From Punica granatum (Eukaryota > Streptophyta > Magnoliopsida > Myrtales > Lythraceae): DNA of 64,000 nucleotides. The notes beneath the pieces are model-generated. The model saw only the letters and a list, made by a program, of their open reading frames with translations. It had not been told where the DNA came from and searched no databases. The position numbers and the translations under genes were made by a program. The stretch covers positions 18,511,845 to 18,575,844 of the forward strand of contig NC_045133.1 of the NCBI RefSeq assembly GCF_007655135.1, written 5' to 3'. Positions 1-11,999 of the stretch are shown here, one piece after another; positions within the stretch are counted from its first letter, which is position 1; the number at the start of each line of letters is the position of its first letter.

Positions 1-105
1 TGGATCAATTCCACTCTGATTCCACTGATTCTATGCTTTATAGTTTAGACAGGTAGGGATTGAATTTAGGCCTCCAATTTAAGAAAATAAGATAAAAGAA
101 AGGCC
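1..105. repeat. Direct repeat, copy 1 (partner at 6196-6290)
   Basis: About 95 bases at the window edge are closely similar (roughly 85% by eye, with a few small indels) to 6196-6290. Both share the core GATTCCACTGATTCTATGC and the following TAGTTTAGACAGGTA. No coding sense is recognised. The repeat may extend left of the window. Confidence 0.7.
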
Positions 106-129
106 GGGGTTATTTTATTTTCACACCGG

Positions 130-360
130 GGCCTGTTTGGTTTCGCAATTTTATTTTAAAATCATAATTCTAACTTAACTCTATCCACTACAAAACAAAA
201 TAACTCATACAAAGTCAAAGAGTGAGTCCCATTTATACCACTTTTTTTCACAACAAAACAACATAATTCATACAAAGTCAAAGGGTGGGCCCCATTTATT
301 CCACTCAAAATCAAAATCAAAATCTGATTTTAAAATCTTACTATAAAACCAAACGCAACC
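130..360. repeat. MITE-like repeat, TTTGGTTT-ended family (copy A)
   Basis: The stretch starts with CTGTTTGGTTTCGC and ends with AAAACCAAACGCAACC, so its ends are short inverted repeats. It is non-coding and contains two internal near-repeats built around CAAAACA...CATACAAAGTCAAAG. A closely similar copy lies at 6976-7204. No autonomous transposase is visible here, and I do not assign a superfamily. Confidence 0.65.
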
Positions 361-2629
361 TAATGACTAATACACTCCATTTATGAGTTTCGGACAAGAA
401 TACCCTCAACTCATAAGATATCACTTTCTTTTCTCCTCTCTCTATTTTCTCCCAAAATTAGCGCTCCTTCACCCTCCTGATGATTAGAAAGAAAAAGAAA
501 AGAAGCGCAAATTACATATTCAATTCGTTTGCAAAAATTTCTGTTCACGGGATAGGACTTTTTTTTTTCTTTTATGGAACTAAGATCAAATAAAATTGAA
601 AAAGTTACATCAGTCATTCTCAATCAGTAATGAAGAAATTTCTCGAAAAATAAGGGGTAGTAATCTGTTATCGATTGAACATCGTACTTATGTGTGTCTT
701 GTGCATGAGTAAGGCAATATGATGAGAAAGTTTGATATTGAACAAAATAAGGTAGTAATAATCTCTATCCTATAATTACATATACATTCAAAAATAATGT
801 TCTATCTCTTCTAGAATTAAAAAAAAATTGATGAACAATCTTTTCCAGTATAAAGTTATTGACGAAAACAAACTCCATTCATTATTAAATATGGGTATCG
901 TATGTGCACTATATGTGGCAAGAAATATAAATTTAAACTTATTTGACTTTTCATTTAAAAAAAAAGTTTATTTGTACACTAGGAAAAGAAAAAAGGTATA
1001 TTTCCTAAGTGAAAAGAAACGTGTCAATCGCAATATATGGGGAAATGGCCCGAGATACCAATTTTGGGGAGAGAATAGGGAAAGGAAAAGAACATTGGGA
1101 AGAGGGGGAAATAAAATTAATACCTTTTTATTTTAAGGGTAATCTTTTCTAATCCCTAGTAAATGGGGTGCATTAGCTATAAAGGGTGTGGAAATAGCTC
1201 TGCCCCAAAAGAAAATATTAATAAGGAAAGCCTTAACTCAGTATCATATATTAATAATTAATATTAATATCAATTATTTTAAATACTCTCTTATCTCTAA
1301 TTAAGACTCATTAGTCATAATAAGCTTTTAGTCATACGGAGCACTCCACATCTTATTACATAGATGAATTTCCAGTCCCTATACATGCCAATAATAACTG
1401 ACTTATTAATCATGAAATTATTTCCTGCACGGAGTATTTATCAGATTTATAAAATGATTTTATTCAATAAGTTTGACTAATTTGGGGAATAGAGTAATAT
1501 ATTTGGATACGGTTTATTTGTACTATTTGAAATAGCTCAAACAATTTTGTTAAAAGGATCGCACTTTATTCACTTTTCAATTTTAATTTCATCATAGTCA
1601 TAATAGTAAGTTCCCGGATATTGCGGCGAGGTTCGTTCAGCTATGCTATGACTGGTGCATTTAGAACCTCTGGATTGATTGATTTTGGATTTAGATCATA
1701 TAGATGGTCCATTTATTGGTAATGACAATAATTATTTGGTAATAGTCTGGAAATTGATGTTAGTTGTATGTATCGAAAAAAAAAACAACATTCAAAATTA
1801 TATGAGAAAAAATGACATGATGAATATGGATAAATAAGATCTAGCTTATCTGAGGAAGCATATCGCCTCATAATAAAACATTGAATCGAGTACGAACTCT
1901 ATATAGTCACGGAACAATTTCCTTAGATATGAAGAGTATAAGCACAGATGACTAATGAGAACAGGAATGAGATAAGGAGTAGCATCCTTGAATGGCCTTA
2001 CCAAACGACACATTAACTTCCAAATTCTCCAGTCATAACAAAGCTCGAAATGATTCTTTCACCATAAGAAACTAGTTCCGAGATTAATTTTGATTTGGTT
2101 ATTATCATGTCATAACATCAAGATTTGATCGGATCGACTATGTCCCTTCAAAGGCGCACATCCATTTGAGCACAGAGTAGTGCAAGATTAATACCTAAGG
2201 GTTTATAAAAATATATCCAATTCAGTAATCTAAACATAAAATATATCCAAATTAATAATCTAAGCATATATATAATCAATATATGTGGAAAACGAATTCC
2301 TAAACAGAATATATTGTTTTCCAGTTCTAGTTAATTAGCACCGTTAATAAACAAAAATAGGTATGCTTGGTTGCCTAAAATTAGAGGTTGCAAGGATTAT
2401 AAACAATCCATATCCATATCCATCCATATATATAAGTAAAATTGTATATATTGTAATAAATGCTCTCTCATAAAAAGAAAAAATTATTAAAATAATATAC
2501 AAAAAAATTAAGAGAAATGATTTAATTAGGTCAAGCCCAATTATGTAAATTCAATATCTTCTCGACTTATTAGAGAAGGCCCAATTTTAAAAATAAGTGA
2601 CAATTAAGTATACTAACAATTTATTATCT
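361..2629. other. AT-rich intergenic DNA
   Basis: No gene is recognised. Short open frames lack family features. One purine-rich patch is present near 1060-1110. Nothing else stands out by eye. Confidence 0.6.
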
Positions 2630-4012
2630 ATGTACTAGTAAAATTCACTTGAGTGTATAATATAGGTGTATCATAAATGCAATAAAAATGGGATTATAAT
2701 AAATACAATAAAAGAAACTAATTACAATCAAAATGAGTGTTTAAGAAATGTACCTCTCTTACGCTAACTTGGGTATATAAAATGGGTGCATTAGTGCATA
2801 GCAAATGTGAAATAGGTGCATGCGAAATGTACCTCACTTAAAAGCATAATTTACTCTTTCAAGGAAAACAATAATTGATTGCCTTATAAAAAATAAAGAA
2901 ACTATAAAATAAATGCTCGCCTTTCAAATTGAATAAATTTGAAAATAGAAGGAAAACAATTTCTGGTCAAATAAAAAATGTAAATAGTAAGTAATTTATC
3001 AATAAATGACCAAGTGTTCCTAAATAAGAAAAAAATCAACCAATTCCAATATGCATGTTTCATAAAATATAAGAAAGGAATTGAAAACAAAATAAAAGAA
3101 TATTTTAATCGTTCACAGGAAGCAATAATTGACTGCCTTATAAAAAAAAATAAACGAAAAAATAAATGCTCGCCTTCCAAATTGAATAAATTTGAAAAAT
3201 AAAAGGAAAATAATTTTCGGACAAATTATTTTTATTTTATTTTCAAATTTATTCAATTTGAAAGGCAAGCATTTATTGTTTTCGCTTCTTTAGTTTTTAT
3301 AAGGCATCGGTTATTGTTTCCCTTGAAAAAATAAAACATGCTTTTATTTTCTTTAAAGTTCCTTATTTATATTTTATGAAATGGGCATATTAGAATTGGT
3401 TGCTTTTCTATCTAAACTAATAGCACTTTGACATTTAATGATTAGATACTTGCTATTTACTATTTGTATTTTCCTTTTATTTTCAAATTTGTTCAATTTG
3501 GAAGGCAAACATTTACCTTTTCGTTTCTTTATTTTCTATAAGGTAGTCGTTTATTATTTCCCTTGAAGAAGGCACATTGGAATTGGTTTATTAATTAATC
3601 ATTAATTACTTACTATAAGCCCTTTGAAAATTATTTTCCTTTTATTTTCAAATTTATTCAATTTGGAAGGACTTTTACTTCCTTTTACAAGGAATTTTAT
3701 TTTAATTACTTACTATTGCCTTTTATTCAACTGAACTTACTATATTTTCTTTTCTTTATAACTCATTTATTTTCCTTTTATTTTCAAATTTATTCAAATT
3801 GTAGTTAGCAAAGGAGGTACATTTCTTATGTACCCATGTTATTGCATTTATTATGCACCCATTTTACACACCCAAGTTAAAGTAAGAGAGGTACATTTCT
3901 TAAACACTCATTTTAATTATAATTAGTTCCTATAGCATTTATTATGCATCCATTTTTATTGCATTTATTATGCACCCATTTTATATAACCAAGTGAATTT
4001 TAGTAATATATA
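2630..4012. mobile_element. Foldback-like element with long terminal inverted repeats
   Basis: The left arm (about 2634-2840) and right arm (about 3811-4012) are inverted copies of each other. AGTAAAATTCACTTG at the left matches CAAGTGAATTTTAGT at the right. AAGAAATGTACCTCTCTTA matches TAAGAGAGGTACATTTCTTA, and the GGGTGCATAATAAATGCAAT-type motifs recur within both arms. Inside, a second unit (CTGCCTTATAAAAAATAAA ... AAATTGAATAAATTTGAAAA) occurs in direct orientation near 2876 and 3129 and inverted near 3240, 3480, 3650 and 3780. There is no coding capacity. The structure resembles a foldback element or a non-autonomous DNA transposon. Confidence 0.7.
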
Positions 4013-5660
4013 GATGTTACTACAATAAACAATTCTAATATACTTACTGTTAAATAAACATATAATATAATACTTACTAATTGAAAATTTTTTAGCAAAA
4101 TTTTCTCTAATATCTACCATGCAAAATTAGTCTTAATTTTATTATTTAATTATCATATGAAACTTAAATTTATTATTAAAAATATTTTAGTGTGTAAAGA
4201 AGACAATATATTTTTGAAAATTCAAAATAATTATTTAAAAATATTTTATTGTGTTAAATATAAATATAATAATATTGAAAAAAGATAAGGTCTTATAAAT
4301 GAAAAATATTATAATATAGCACAACTAGTATAAACTCATAAATTAAATTAAATATAAAATCTTATAAAAAAGAATCTCATAAATATTGTTAAAAAAGCAA
4401 AATGAAATTTTACTATGATTTTTAACTAATAAATTAAGATAAACATTGAAATTATAATTAATATTGGGAAATTTTCATTATTTTAATTAATAAGATTCGT
4501 CACATTACCGAACTTGTCTCGGTGAAGAAGATTCCGATCACATATAAAATTATATCTCGTGGGAAAAATTTCCAAGGGACCAACCTGGACCTAAAACCAG
4601 ATTCATTCTTATTACATTGATAGGAGTGTCTCAAAGTTGGGCGGAATAATGAAATTCCATCAGTTTAAGTAAGACATAAAACAAACGTGGGTACGTACTC
4701 TCGATCGATATCCAAATCCAAACAATTAAAAAGATGAAGAAAAGAGAAGTCGGTACGTGCCTTGATTGGCCGAGGGGCCACCGTACTTAAAGAGAGTGTC
4801 ATTGAAGCCATTACGTTTTCTGATCAAGTGCAAATCAACAGGGCACTAGAATCAATTGATCTATTTCGTCTCCAGCTTGTTAAATACACACACACACACA
4901 CACGTATATATAACATAAGAAGCAACTGAGAAATCTGGTGTGTATTTCCTTTCTCTCATGACATATAATACTAGTAGGTGTTGTTGCCTATTTAATTAAA
5001 ATGGAGTCGGAACCTTAATTTCCTTAAGAGGCGAAAAAAAAAAAAGGAACCTTCCCTTCTTATTAGATCTACTATTTGAATGAACTTACCTTATATACAA
5101 TATATACAGTATATATTCATTTTTATTAGTCGGAGATACCGTTGCCTTACTATTCCTCACATGCGATCGCACGCATGCGGACGGCCTTCAGGTTCGAGGA
5201 TCCATGTTAAGAGAGGATCAACCACGTGATCTTTCTAATTCCTTGCGGTCCGACCACTTGTAGGAAACTCGAAGGTTCATTATCAACTCTATATCATGTC
5301 AATTGTGTATGTCAATTTATTAGAGGAGTATTTTCAAAGTCTAGACTAACAATTTATGCTTGAGGCACAATTTAAACGTCGTATGCAATAGTGAAAAAAG
5401 AGAAATGAACGCAAGGACTCTCGTTTTCAACTTATAATCGAGAATTCTCTTCTTTTTTTTTTTCTTTTTTCTTTTTATAAAACCTGTGAGTAAAAGGTCA
5501 ATGACCAACTAAATACCTTTTTAACTGTGGGACTGGAATTTTCTTATGCTTAACCTCTTATGATGATATGGATGAGTCGAGGTCGATGTAACATGAAAAA
5601 TCTTTAATTTTTAGTGAAATTACTTATATTCACCCCTAATTCGACATAGTTACTTTTCCT
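4013..5660. other. Intergenic, AT-rich, with a CA microsatellite
   Basis: No gene is recognised. A (CA)n tract lies at about 4886-4902. A GC-richer patch near 5160-5280 contains GGTTCGAGGATCC, which resembles a Pol III box B, but the rest of a tRNA or SINE is not visible. Confidence 0.5.
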
Positions 5661-5671
5661 TTCGCCTGCAA

Positions 5672-6202
5672 TTACTCGGTAACGGTATAGTAACTATTCT
5701 CGCCATTGTTATTTGGAGTGGTCGAGGAGGTGAGCGCTTCAGGCATTCCATCGTCCTCCAAATTGTGGGCCTGTTGGGTCCCAGCCCATTGTCTTGTCCT
5801 TATAAATGGGCCCATATCAGTCCCCATAGTTGGAGAGCGAAATAGCTTGTTGTGCACCTTGTTGTCGGGAGCAAATGTATGTGTTTCAGGGCACGTAGCA
5901 CGTGAACAAGATGAATATATTAGGTCAACTCTCACGTTAAATCTAGAGATATATGGTTTTTGACTATACTATTCTCAGTCTAAATAGGTGGGACCAAGGC
6001 CCATCGTATGCTTTCGATCCGAAAAGACGTGTAATTGACACTCTTCATTAGTTTCGTATTCAATGGCGTATGAGATGATATTTTGCGATTCCGTGGCACA
6101 TTTATATATTGACCAGGGACTATCAGAATTTGAATAGTACTTTCCAGAAATGGAAAACGATTTTGGTCCAACATTTATTTCCAATTTTATGTCGAGGATC
6201 AA
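5672..6202 (-). other. Unrecognised open frames, possible pseudogene fragment
   Basis: Two minus-strand open frames (5672-5935 and 5975-6202, 87 and 75 codons) lie end to end in a region less AT-rich than its surroundings. Neither opens with a convincing ATG in context, and I recognise no domain. The right end overlaps the direct repeat at 6196-6290. This could be a decayed exon pair or chance open frames. Confidence 0.2.
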
Positions 6203-6290
6203 TTCCTCTCTGATTCCACTGATTCTATGCTATAGTTTAGACAGGTAAGGAGAGCTATTATGTCTCCAATTCAAGAAATAAAAATAAGAA
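6196..6290. repeat. Direct repeat, copy 2 (partner at 1-105)
   Basis: Closely similar to the first ~100 bases of the window, including GATTCCACTGATTCTATGC. It is followed by an (AAC)n-like stretch at about 6290-6313 that copy 1 lacks. The intervening 6 kb shows no retroelement coding sequence, so an LTR pair is not supported. Confidence 0.65.
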
Positions 6291-6910
6291 TAACAATAAC
6301 AATAACAATAAAATATTAATAAATAAAGGAAAGCCTCGAGTATCATCATATTAAAAAAAGAATGCAGTACTAAAAGAAAGGAGGAGCTGCAACATTTATA
6401 TTGGTATTCTACCGAAAAAAGAAAAAAAACATTTATATCGGTGGACTTAAGTAGCTGTATTTTGATTTGATAATCTTCTTTTTTTCATGTGTACTTTGAT
6501 ACTTCGATAATTGTCTTTTAGCATGGTAATTTTTTTTAGCTAGCCTTACTACTTAGTTTTTATCATTTGCTATTAGCACGAGAAGTTATTGGGTTATCCT
6601 ACCTCACCACGTGGCATGAGGAAGCACTAATTAAATTACATGAACCTAGGAACTTAGTACTAATCACTCGGATAATTGTTATAAATATTATTCATTAATA
6701 AATTCTTATTGGTTCTTCCTCACTACCTCATTTGAGGTAGGACCATTTAAAATTTTCTTCATTAACACCTATAAAAGTATTTCAGTATGTCCCCTTAATT
6801 TAACATCTGTAAATTTCTCTGTAAATAAATCAATAAATGACTAGCAATACAATTTCTGTTTTTTAATATTACAACTAGAATATCATCCGTTAAAAAACAA
6901 ATAATCCTTG
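6291..6910. other. Intergenic, no gene seen
   Basis: AT-rich spacer with a short (AACAAT)n tract at its left end. Near 6590-6745 an imperfect inverted pair (CCTACCTCACCACGTGGCATGAGG and CCTCATTTGAGGTAGG) may be the remnant of a small transposon. Confidence 0.45.
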
Positions 6911-6916
6911 GGAAAA

Positions 6917-6944
6917 CCGTCCAAAAGTTCGGCCTTTTGGACGG
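6917..6944. repeat. Perfect 11-bp stem hairpin
   Basis: CCGTCCAAAAG, a 6-base loop TTCGGC, then CTTTTGGACGG. The stem is perfect. It stands alone in AT-rich DNA, next to the MITE-like copy at 6976. It could be a transposon subterminal palindrome. Confidence 0.8.
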
Positions 6945-6975
6945 ACTACCCATGGATTTGCCAGGGATTTCGGCT

Positions 6976-7204
6976 CTGTTTTGTTTCAGAGTTGTATTTT
7001 AGAATCACAATTCTAACTTAATTCTACCCACTACAAAACAAAATAACTCATACAAAGTCAAAGAGTGGGTCCCATTTATATTACTTTTTCCCACAACAAA
7101 ACAACATAACTCTTACAAAGTCAAAGGGTGAGCCCCATTTATACCACTCAAAATCAAAATCAAAATCACAATTCTAAAATCCTACTATGAAACCAAACAC
7201 CACC
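6976..7204. repeat. MITE-like repeat, TTTGGTTT-ended family (copy B)
   Basis: It aligns end to end with 130-360 (same order of CACTACAAAACAAAATAACT, CATACAAAGTCAAAG and CCCATTTAT blocks) and ends in GAAACCAAACACCACC. The left end is slightly diverged (TGTTTTGTTTCAGAG). Non-coding. Confidence 0.65.
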
Positions 7205-7483
7205 TTCATTCCTCGACAATTCTTTCCTTGCAGACATTTTAGAGGAGTTAAGGCAAGGAATTTTGTTCCCTTGCAAAATCTTTAAAGGGAATAATCCCTC
7301 AATAATCCTTCTCTATTGGGAGCGATATCTTCCTCACAAATCCCTCTGAAAGGGAACCGATCCCTCGCAATAGCGAGCGATACCGAGGGATGAATTCCCT
7401 CTGTAATCCTGAGGGAACATGTCCCTCGATATTCTCTCGCCATTGCAAGGGAAAATATTCTCAACATTTAGCCTGCCCTAGTG
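7205..7483. mobile_element. CACTA-like terminal region with palindrome array
   Basis: Several short imperfect palindromes are clustered here: AGGGAATAATCCCT near 7288, GAGGGATGAATTCCCTC near 7384 and GAGGGAACATGTCCCTC near 7412. The segment ends at GCCTGCCCTAGTG (7471-7483), which reads CACTAGGGCAGGC on the other strand. Arrays of short inverted motifs just inside a CACTA end are typical of that superfamily. The opposite end was not found, so the call is tentative. Confidence 0.4.
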
Positions 7484-7608
7484 GCGCCCGCAAGGAGTAC
7501 TGGTAGCGTGCCTCTCCCTCGCGACGCGCAAGCATATTGTACTGCCCACTCTTGCGCGTTTGTGGGGAATTCAACCCGAGTCTCCCCACATGCATCCGCT
7601 TGCCTCAG

Positions 7609-7914
7609 TTTGTTTGGTTTATGAAAAATAATCCAACTTTACCCAACTCAACTATATTCTTTTTCAAATTCAACAATATAATTATTAATATGTTTTACCT
7701 TTTTCTTTCATTTAATAATAATTCTCATCATACTTTTTTCTAATCATTTTTATAAATAATTTTTTAATAATAAATTTTCCATCTACTTTTACATCTATAT
7801 ATATAAATATATATATATATAAATTCTCACACATTAATATATTTGTCAACATTTATAATTATTGCACGAAATTAAGTTGAATTGGATCATAATCCAACTT
7901 GAAAACCAAATGCA
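7609..7914. repeat. TTTGGTTT-ended repeat (diverged copy)
   Basis: It begins TTTGTTTGGTTTATG and ends CTTGAAAACCAAATGC. Near the ends, AATCCAACTTTACCCAACTC is matched in inverted form by AAGTTGAATTGGAT. The interior is AT-rich with an (AT)n stretch near 7796-7822. Non-coding. Confidence 0.5.
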
Positions 7915-8063
7915 AGTAATATCTTAGCTACTCTCTTTATCTTATCATTTATTTATACTTTTATATTTGTTATATATTTGAAAATTTTCATTGTAAATTT
8001 TTTTTTCTGTTTTGATAATTGTTAAATATCTTCGGCTTATTTGATATCTCCACAATATTTAAA

Positions 8064-8686
8064 CCATGTTTGGTTCATAAAAAGTAAGGGGGAATCAGAA
8101 TGAAGCAATCCGATTGTATGTGTTTGATTTAGAGGAATCAGAAACTGATTCTCTTATACAGGGGATTGAATTCCCTCATATTGGGGAATCACCCATTCTC
8201 TGGGACTCCAGGGAATGGGAAAGGGGAAATCAAAATCAATTTATTTTATTTTAAATTTAATTTTGGATTGAAAATATGATTAAAAATATGAAGAAAATTT
8301 TATAAATGGTCAATGAACAGTGAATTGAGAGAGATGAGTTTATTCTCAAGATGAACAAACATATCAACATATTAATTGGAGGGGTATCTCATCGATCAAC
8401 CATTCGGCAAACATATTCAACAATTTCAAGATACATCATATAAATAACTATTGAACCACATGGATATACTCGTTAATTATTCACTTGAAATATTACGCAA
8501 AATTATTATATATTGAAATTTTATTCTGATTCCGTAGGAAATGAACCAAAAAGAAACATATGGAAATAGATTTTGATTCCTTATTAAACCAAACATAAAT
8601 CAAAATTTGTCCTTTCGTTGTTGATTCCTTGTCATTTTGCCTCATTCAGTTTCCGTCATTTCCATATCTCAAACCAAACATGCCCT
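8064..8686. repeat. MITE-like element with GGGCATGTTTGGTT-type ends
   Basis: It starts CATGTTTGGTTCATAAA and ends CTCAAACCAAACATGCCC, which gives a terminal inverted repeat of about 14 bases. The interior has GATTCC-rich blocks near both ends (near 8110-8165 and 8520-8580). There is no protein. Its right half is included in the tandem duplication at 8325-9172. Confidence 0.55.
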
Positions 8687-9172
8687 TATCTTTTTTTCTA
8701 ATACTATTTATCTCAATTGTCTTTCCTCTACAATATATATTTCATTAAATTGAGAGAAAGATGAGTTGTTCTCAAGATGAATAAACATATCAACATATTA
8801 ATTGGAGGGGTATCTCGTCGATCAACAATTCGGCAAACATACTCAACAATTTCAAGATACATTATACAAATAACTATTGAACCACATGGATATACTTGTT
8901 AATTATTCACTTGAAATATTACGCAGAATTATTATATTTTTGAAATTTGATTCCGATTCCGTAGGAATTGAACAAAAAAGAAACAGATGGAAATAGATTT
9001 CGATTCCGTATTAAAATAAACATAAATCAAAATTTATCATTTCGTTGTTGTTTTCTTCTCATTCCGCCTCATTCAGTTTCTGTCGTTTCCATACCTTGAA
9101 CCAAACAGGCCCTTATCTTTTTTTCTAATACTATTTATCTCAATTGTCTTTCTTCTACAATATATATTCCAT
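8325..9172. repeat. Tandem duplication, period ~426 bp
   Basis: Two adjacent copies lie at about 8325-8750 and 8751-9172. Landmarks repeat with an offset of 426, for example TTCTCAAG at 8343 and 8769. ATATCAACATATTAATTGG, ATTGAACCACATGGATATAC and TCTAATACTATTTATCTC all occur in both. Copies differ by scattered substitutions, so the duplication is not recent. Confidence 0.85.
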
Positions 9173-9389
9173 TTTTTTATCTCTATAAAATTTCTAATAA
9201 AAAACTAGCATAATTTCATTCATTTTGATGACTTTTGAAACAATTTCGCAAATTTATTATGGATCTTTAGCCGCCACATGTGTGTTTTGTCTTGCCATTT
9301 TTTTGGTAGTACGAAAGGTCTGGGTGCATGTCCCATTGGATTCGATTTTTTTTTTAAATTTGTGTTTTTAGACATAGCTATTTGTGCAT

Positions 9390-9566
9390 TTAATATGCAA
9401 TTTTTTTATGCACTTGTATCACAGGTCTCAAGTTCGAATCTTTGTAAATGCAGAAAATCTGTAATTATGAGAGCTTTACTATATATTGGACTGACTCAGC
9501 TAGAACTAGTTTAGTCGGAACCCATTAAGACTTCTGAAAATAAGGGTATACACCGAAAAAAAAAGA
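9390..9566 (+). mobile_element. SINE-like copy (diverged)
   Basis: Contains a box B-like CAAGTTCGAATC near 9432, then AATGCAGAAAATCTG, a GGAACCCATTAAGACTTCTG block, and the 3' end GGGTATACACCG followed by an A-run. This order matches the other SINE-like copies in the window (9783, 27742, 37861, 53974, 60362). The 5' box A region is poorly conserved. Confidence 0.5.
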
Positions 9567-9782
9567 AAAGAAAGAGAAGAATTTATTCAATGTAATTGTT
9601 GATAAAAAAAAGCAAAAAATATGGTATTAGCAAATAAAAAAAGGTTGGTAAAAAAAGTAAAAATAAAAAAAATAGAAATTTTAGGTAACAATATACAAGA
9701 AATTATGAAGAAAAAAGGAAAAAAAAAGGAGAAATTTTATATGTGATGATAAAAGTGAGTTTAAAAGATGAAGAGGTACCAA

Positions 9783-9952
9783 CAAAAATATTAGTTAAGT
9801 GGTAAGTAGTTTACCCCGTAAGGAGGAGAACACAAGTTCGAATTCCAAGAAGCGCACTTGTTAGAAGGGAGAATAACCTTTAATACTCGATCTTTCGACT
9901 GAATTAGTCAGTTCCCATTGGGTTTCTGGATATCAGGGTACACACCAAAAAA
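9783..9952 (+). mobile_element. tRNA-derived SINE-like copy
   Basis: Box A-like TTAAGTGGTAAG near 9794 and box B-like AAGTTCGAATTCC near 9834 have a spacing typical of Pol III promoters. The body ends TATCAGGGTACACACC and an A-rich tail. It shares its 3' half with the other copies listed here. I recognise the pattern but not a named family. Confidence 0.6.
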
Positions 9953-10063
9953 TATTCTATCGAAAAAAAGATGAAGAAGGGATTTGAACTTATGCCAAGA
10001 ATATAATGTTGATATATGACTATTCATCGCCCATAATTAGATGCTTATAATGCTTATATATAT

Positions 10064-10607
10064 TGTTAGGACGGTTTCTCTCCTATATGGAGAATGGTGA
10101 GGGCGAGTGTTGAATGTAATCTCACATTGAAAAGTTGAGAGCAAATCTATAGGTTTATAAGAGACAATGGTCTAGTAACCCATTCGCTTAAACTTTTGAG
10201 TTGCGGATGTGACCCGAGTCCGAAGTAAGCCTGTTGATTCTTCCTAACAAGTGGTATTAGAGCTCAAGGTAACGATCATGAGGAAGTGCACATGTTATGC
10301 GTGGAAACTCACACCACACCAAGGCTCGAGTGTGGAACTCGTGGCTAGTGAAGGGCCTAACAATTTATCCGAGTCCGGAAGTGAAAGCCCGGCTCGAAGT
10401 CCTCTACATAGTCGAGAAAGGGGAGAATTATTGGGACGGTTTCTCTCATATATGGAGAATGGTGAGGGCGGGTGTTGAAGGTAATCCTACATTGAAAAGT
10501 TGAGAGGAAATCCATAGGTTTTATAAGAGACAATGGTTTAGCAACCTATTGGTTTAAGCTTTTGAGTTGCGGATGGGTCTGAGTAAGTCTGTGGATTCTT
10601 CCCAACA
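10064..10607 (+). mobile_element. TRIM (terminal-repeat retrotransposon in miniature)
   Basis: Two direct terminal repeats (10064-10249, 186 bp; 10429-10607, 179 bp) start near TGTTAGGACGG and end CTTCCTAACA or CTTCCCAACA. After the first comes GTGGTATTAGAGCTC, matching an initiator-Met-tRNA primer-binding site. Before the second comes the purine tract AAAGGGGAGAA. Flanks TATAT (left) and TGTAT (right) could be a 5-bp target duplication with one change. There is no coding region, and total length is 544 bp, as expected for a TRIM. Confidence 0.85.
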
Positions 10608-10612
10608 TGTAT

Positions 10613-11995
10613 AAACCAAAAGAAAAGAATACCAAGCATTATGTTCTTGGTATCCCGTTGACACAATTAGACACGTCTTATTAAACCCATGCATGAGGGT
10701 CGTATATATTACCTATCACAAAATATAACATCATGGTTAAATCACTCAAATATGAAAGGTTTTGAGGTTAATGAATTCGTGAGGTACACATGTAAAGTTG
10801 GTTAAGATGACCTTGAGACAATTGTGATTAAACTACGAGATCATGTCTTGATGATAAAATTAGTGACGGTTAGCCCAAGCTTAGACGAGTTAATCTTGGC
10901 ATATCATGTATTCCAAATTAGACGTTTGTCGTGATACATAGAAATTTAAGAATAAAAATGATAATAAATTAGTCGGCCATGTCATATATATTATCAAATG
11001 AAAATATGTAAACATATTAAGCATAATATGTGTCGCGTAGGGTTAAAGAAATCCTATGACATGACTTTTGATGATAATTTGTTAAAAAAACCCCAATTTG
11101 AATTTCCTAGTATAATTAAGGTATCATCAAAGCATCGTTCAACACCGTAGAGATAATCTAGATACTTGTAACTGAAATAGACCATTAACACGTTATAAAG
11201 GAAAAACTACCGATGTTACTGTAGGCAGATCGGTGGCATTGGTCTCGATAACAAAATTTTAACCGAATCTGTTCCAACTGATTAGAGTTTCCGATACTTG
11301 ACTCTTAAAAAGAGAATCCTCGCAATTATCCAAAAACAAACTGACGTAATCCGCAATACACATCCACGAGGGGAGGCCAATGTTCACCAACCAACAGAAC
11401 TGCTTGCCCTTAAACGTAGGAGCGACCTAATTTAGCTTTCCAAGTGATCTTCTAATTAACCTCATCGTCTAATTGATCTTTGAGGTCAAAGTCAAACACT
11501 CGCTCCCCCCCCCCCCCTCTCTCTCTCTCTCTCAACCAGTTTTCTCTCTATAGGGCCAAACACGGTTTTGACTCCTGAAAACTTTTTAAATAAATTAATA
11601 AACTAATCGGCCCAAAATTAATTGTACTAGTAAATGGGCATTTAATTTTCCGGGAAACGAAATTAGATCGGCCGATCCGCCAATTAATAAACAACAGTAC
11701 CTTTCACTTACCCTCTAAGGAAAAAAAAAATCAATCGAAATGTGTTGTTCCACGGGATTCGATATTTGTTCCCTTAAATAAATAAGTTATTTAATTGATT
11801 ATTATGAACGAAAAAATTTATAATCCTAAAACTTTCTTAAGTTTTTGATAGGTTGATAAGACTAAATTAATCGGGATCAATAAAGTTTTTGTATAGGCTC
11901 ATTGGCAAACTAATATAAAAAACATAAAAATATGAAAAATAAGAAATAAAAAAAATAAAAAAAAGAGCTACACAAAAACACCAAAGACCCGAAGC
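10613..11995. other. Intergenic, with a C/CT tract
   Basis: No gene or clear transposon is recognised. A poly-C then (CT)n tract lies at about 11504-11533. The right part is the presumed promoter side of the GAUT gene. Confidence 0.5.
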
Positions 11996-11999
11996 ACAT

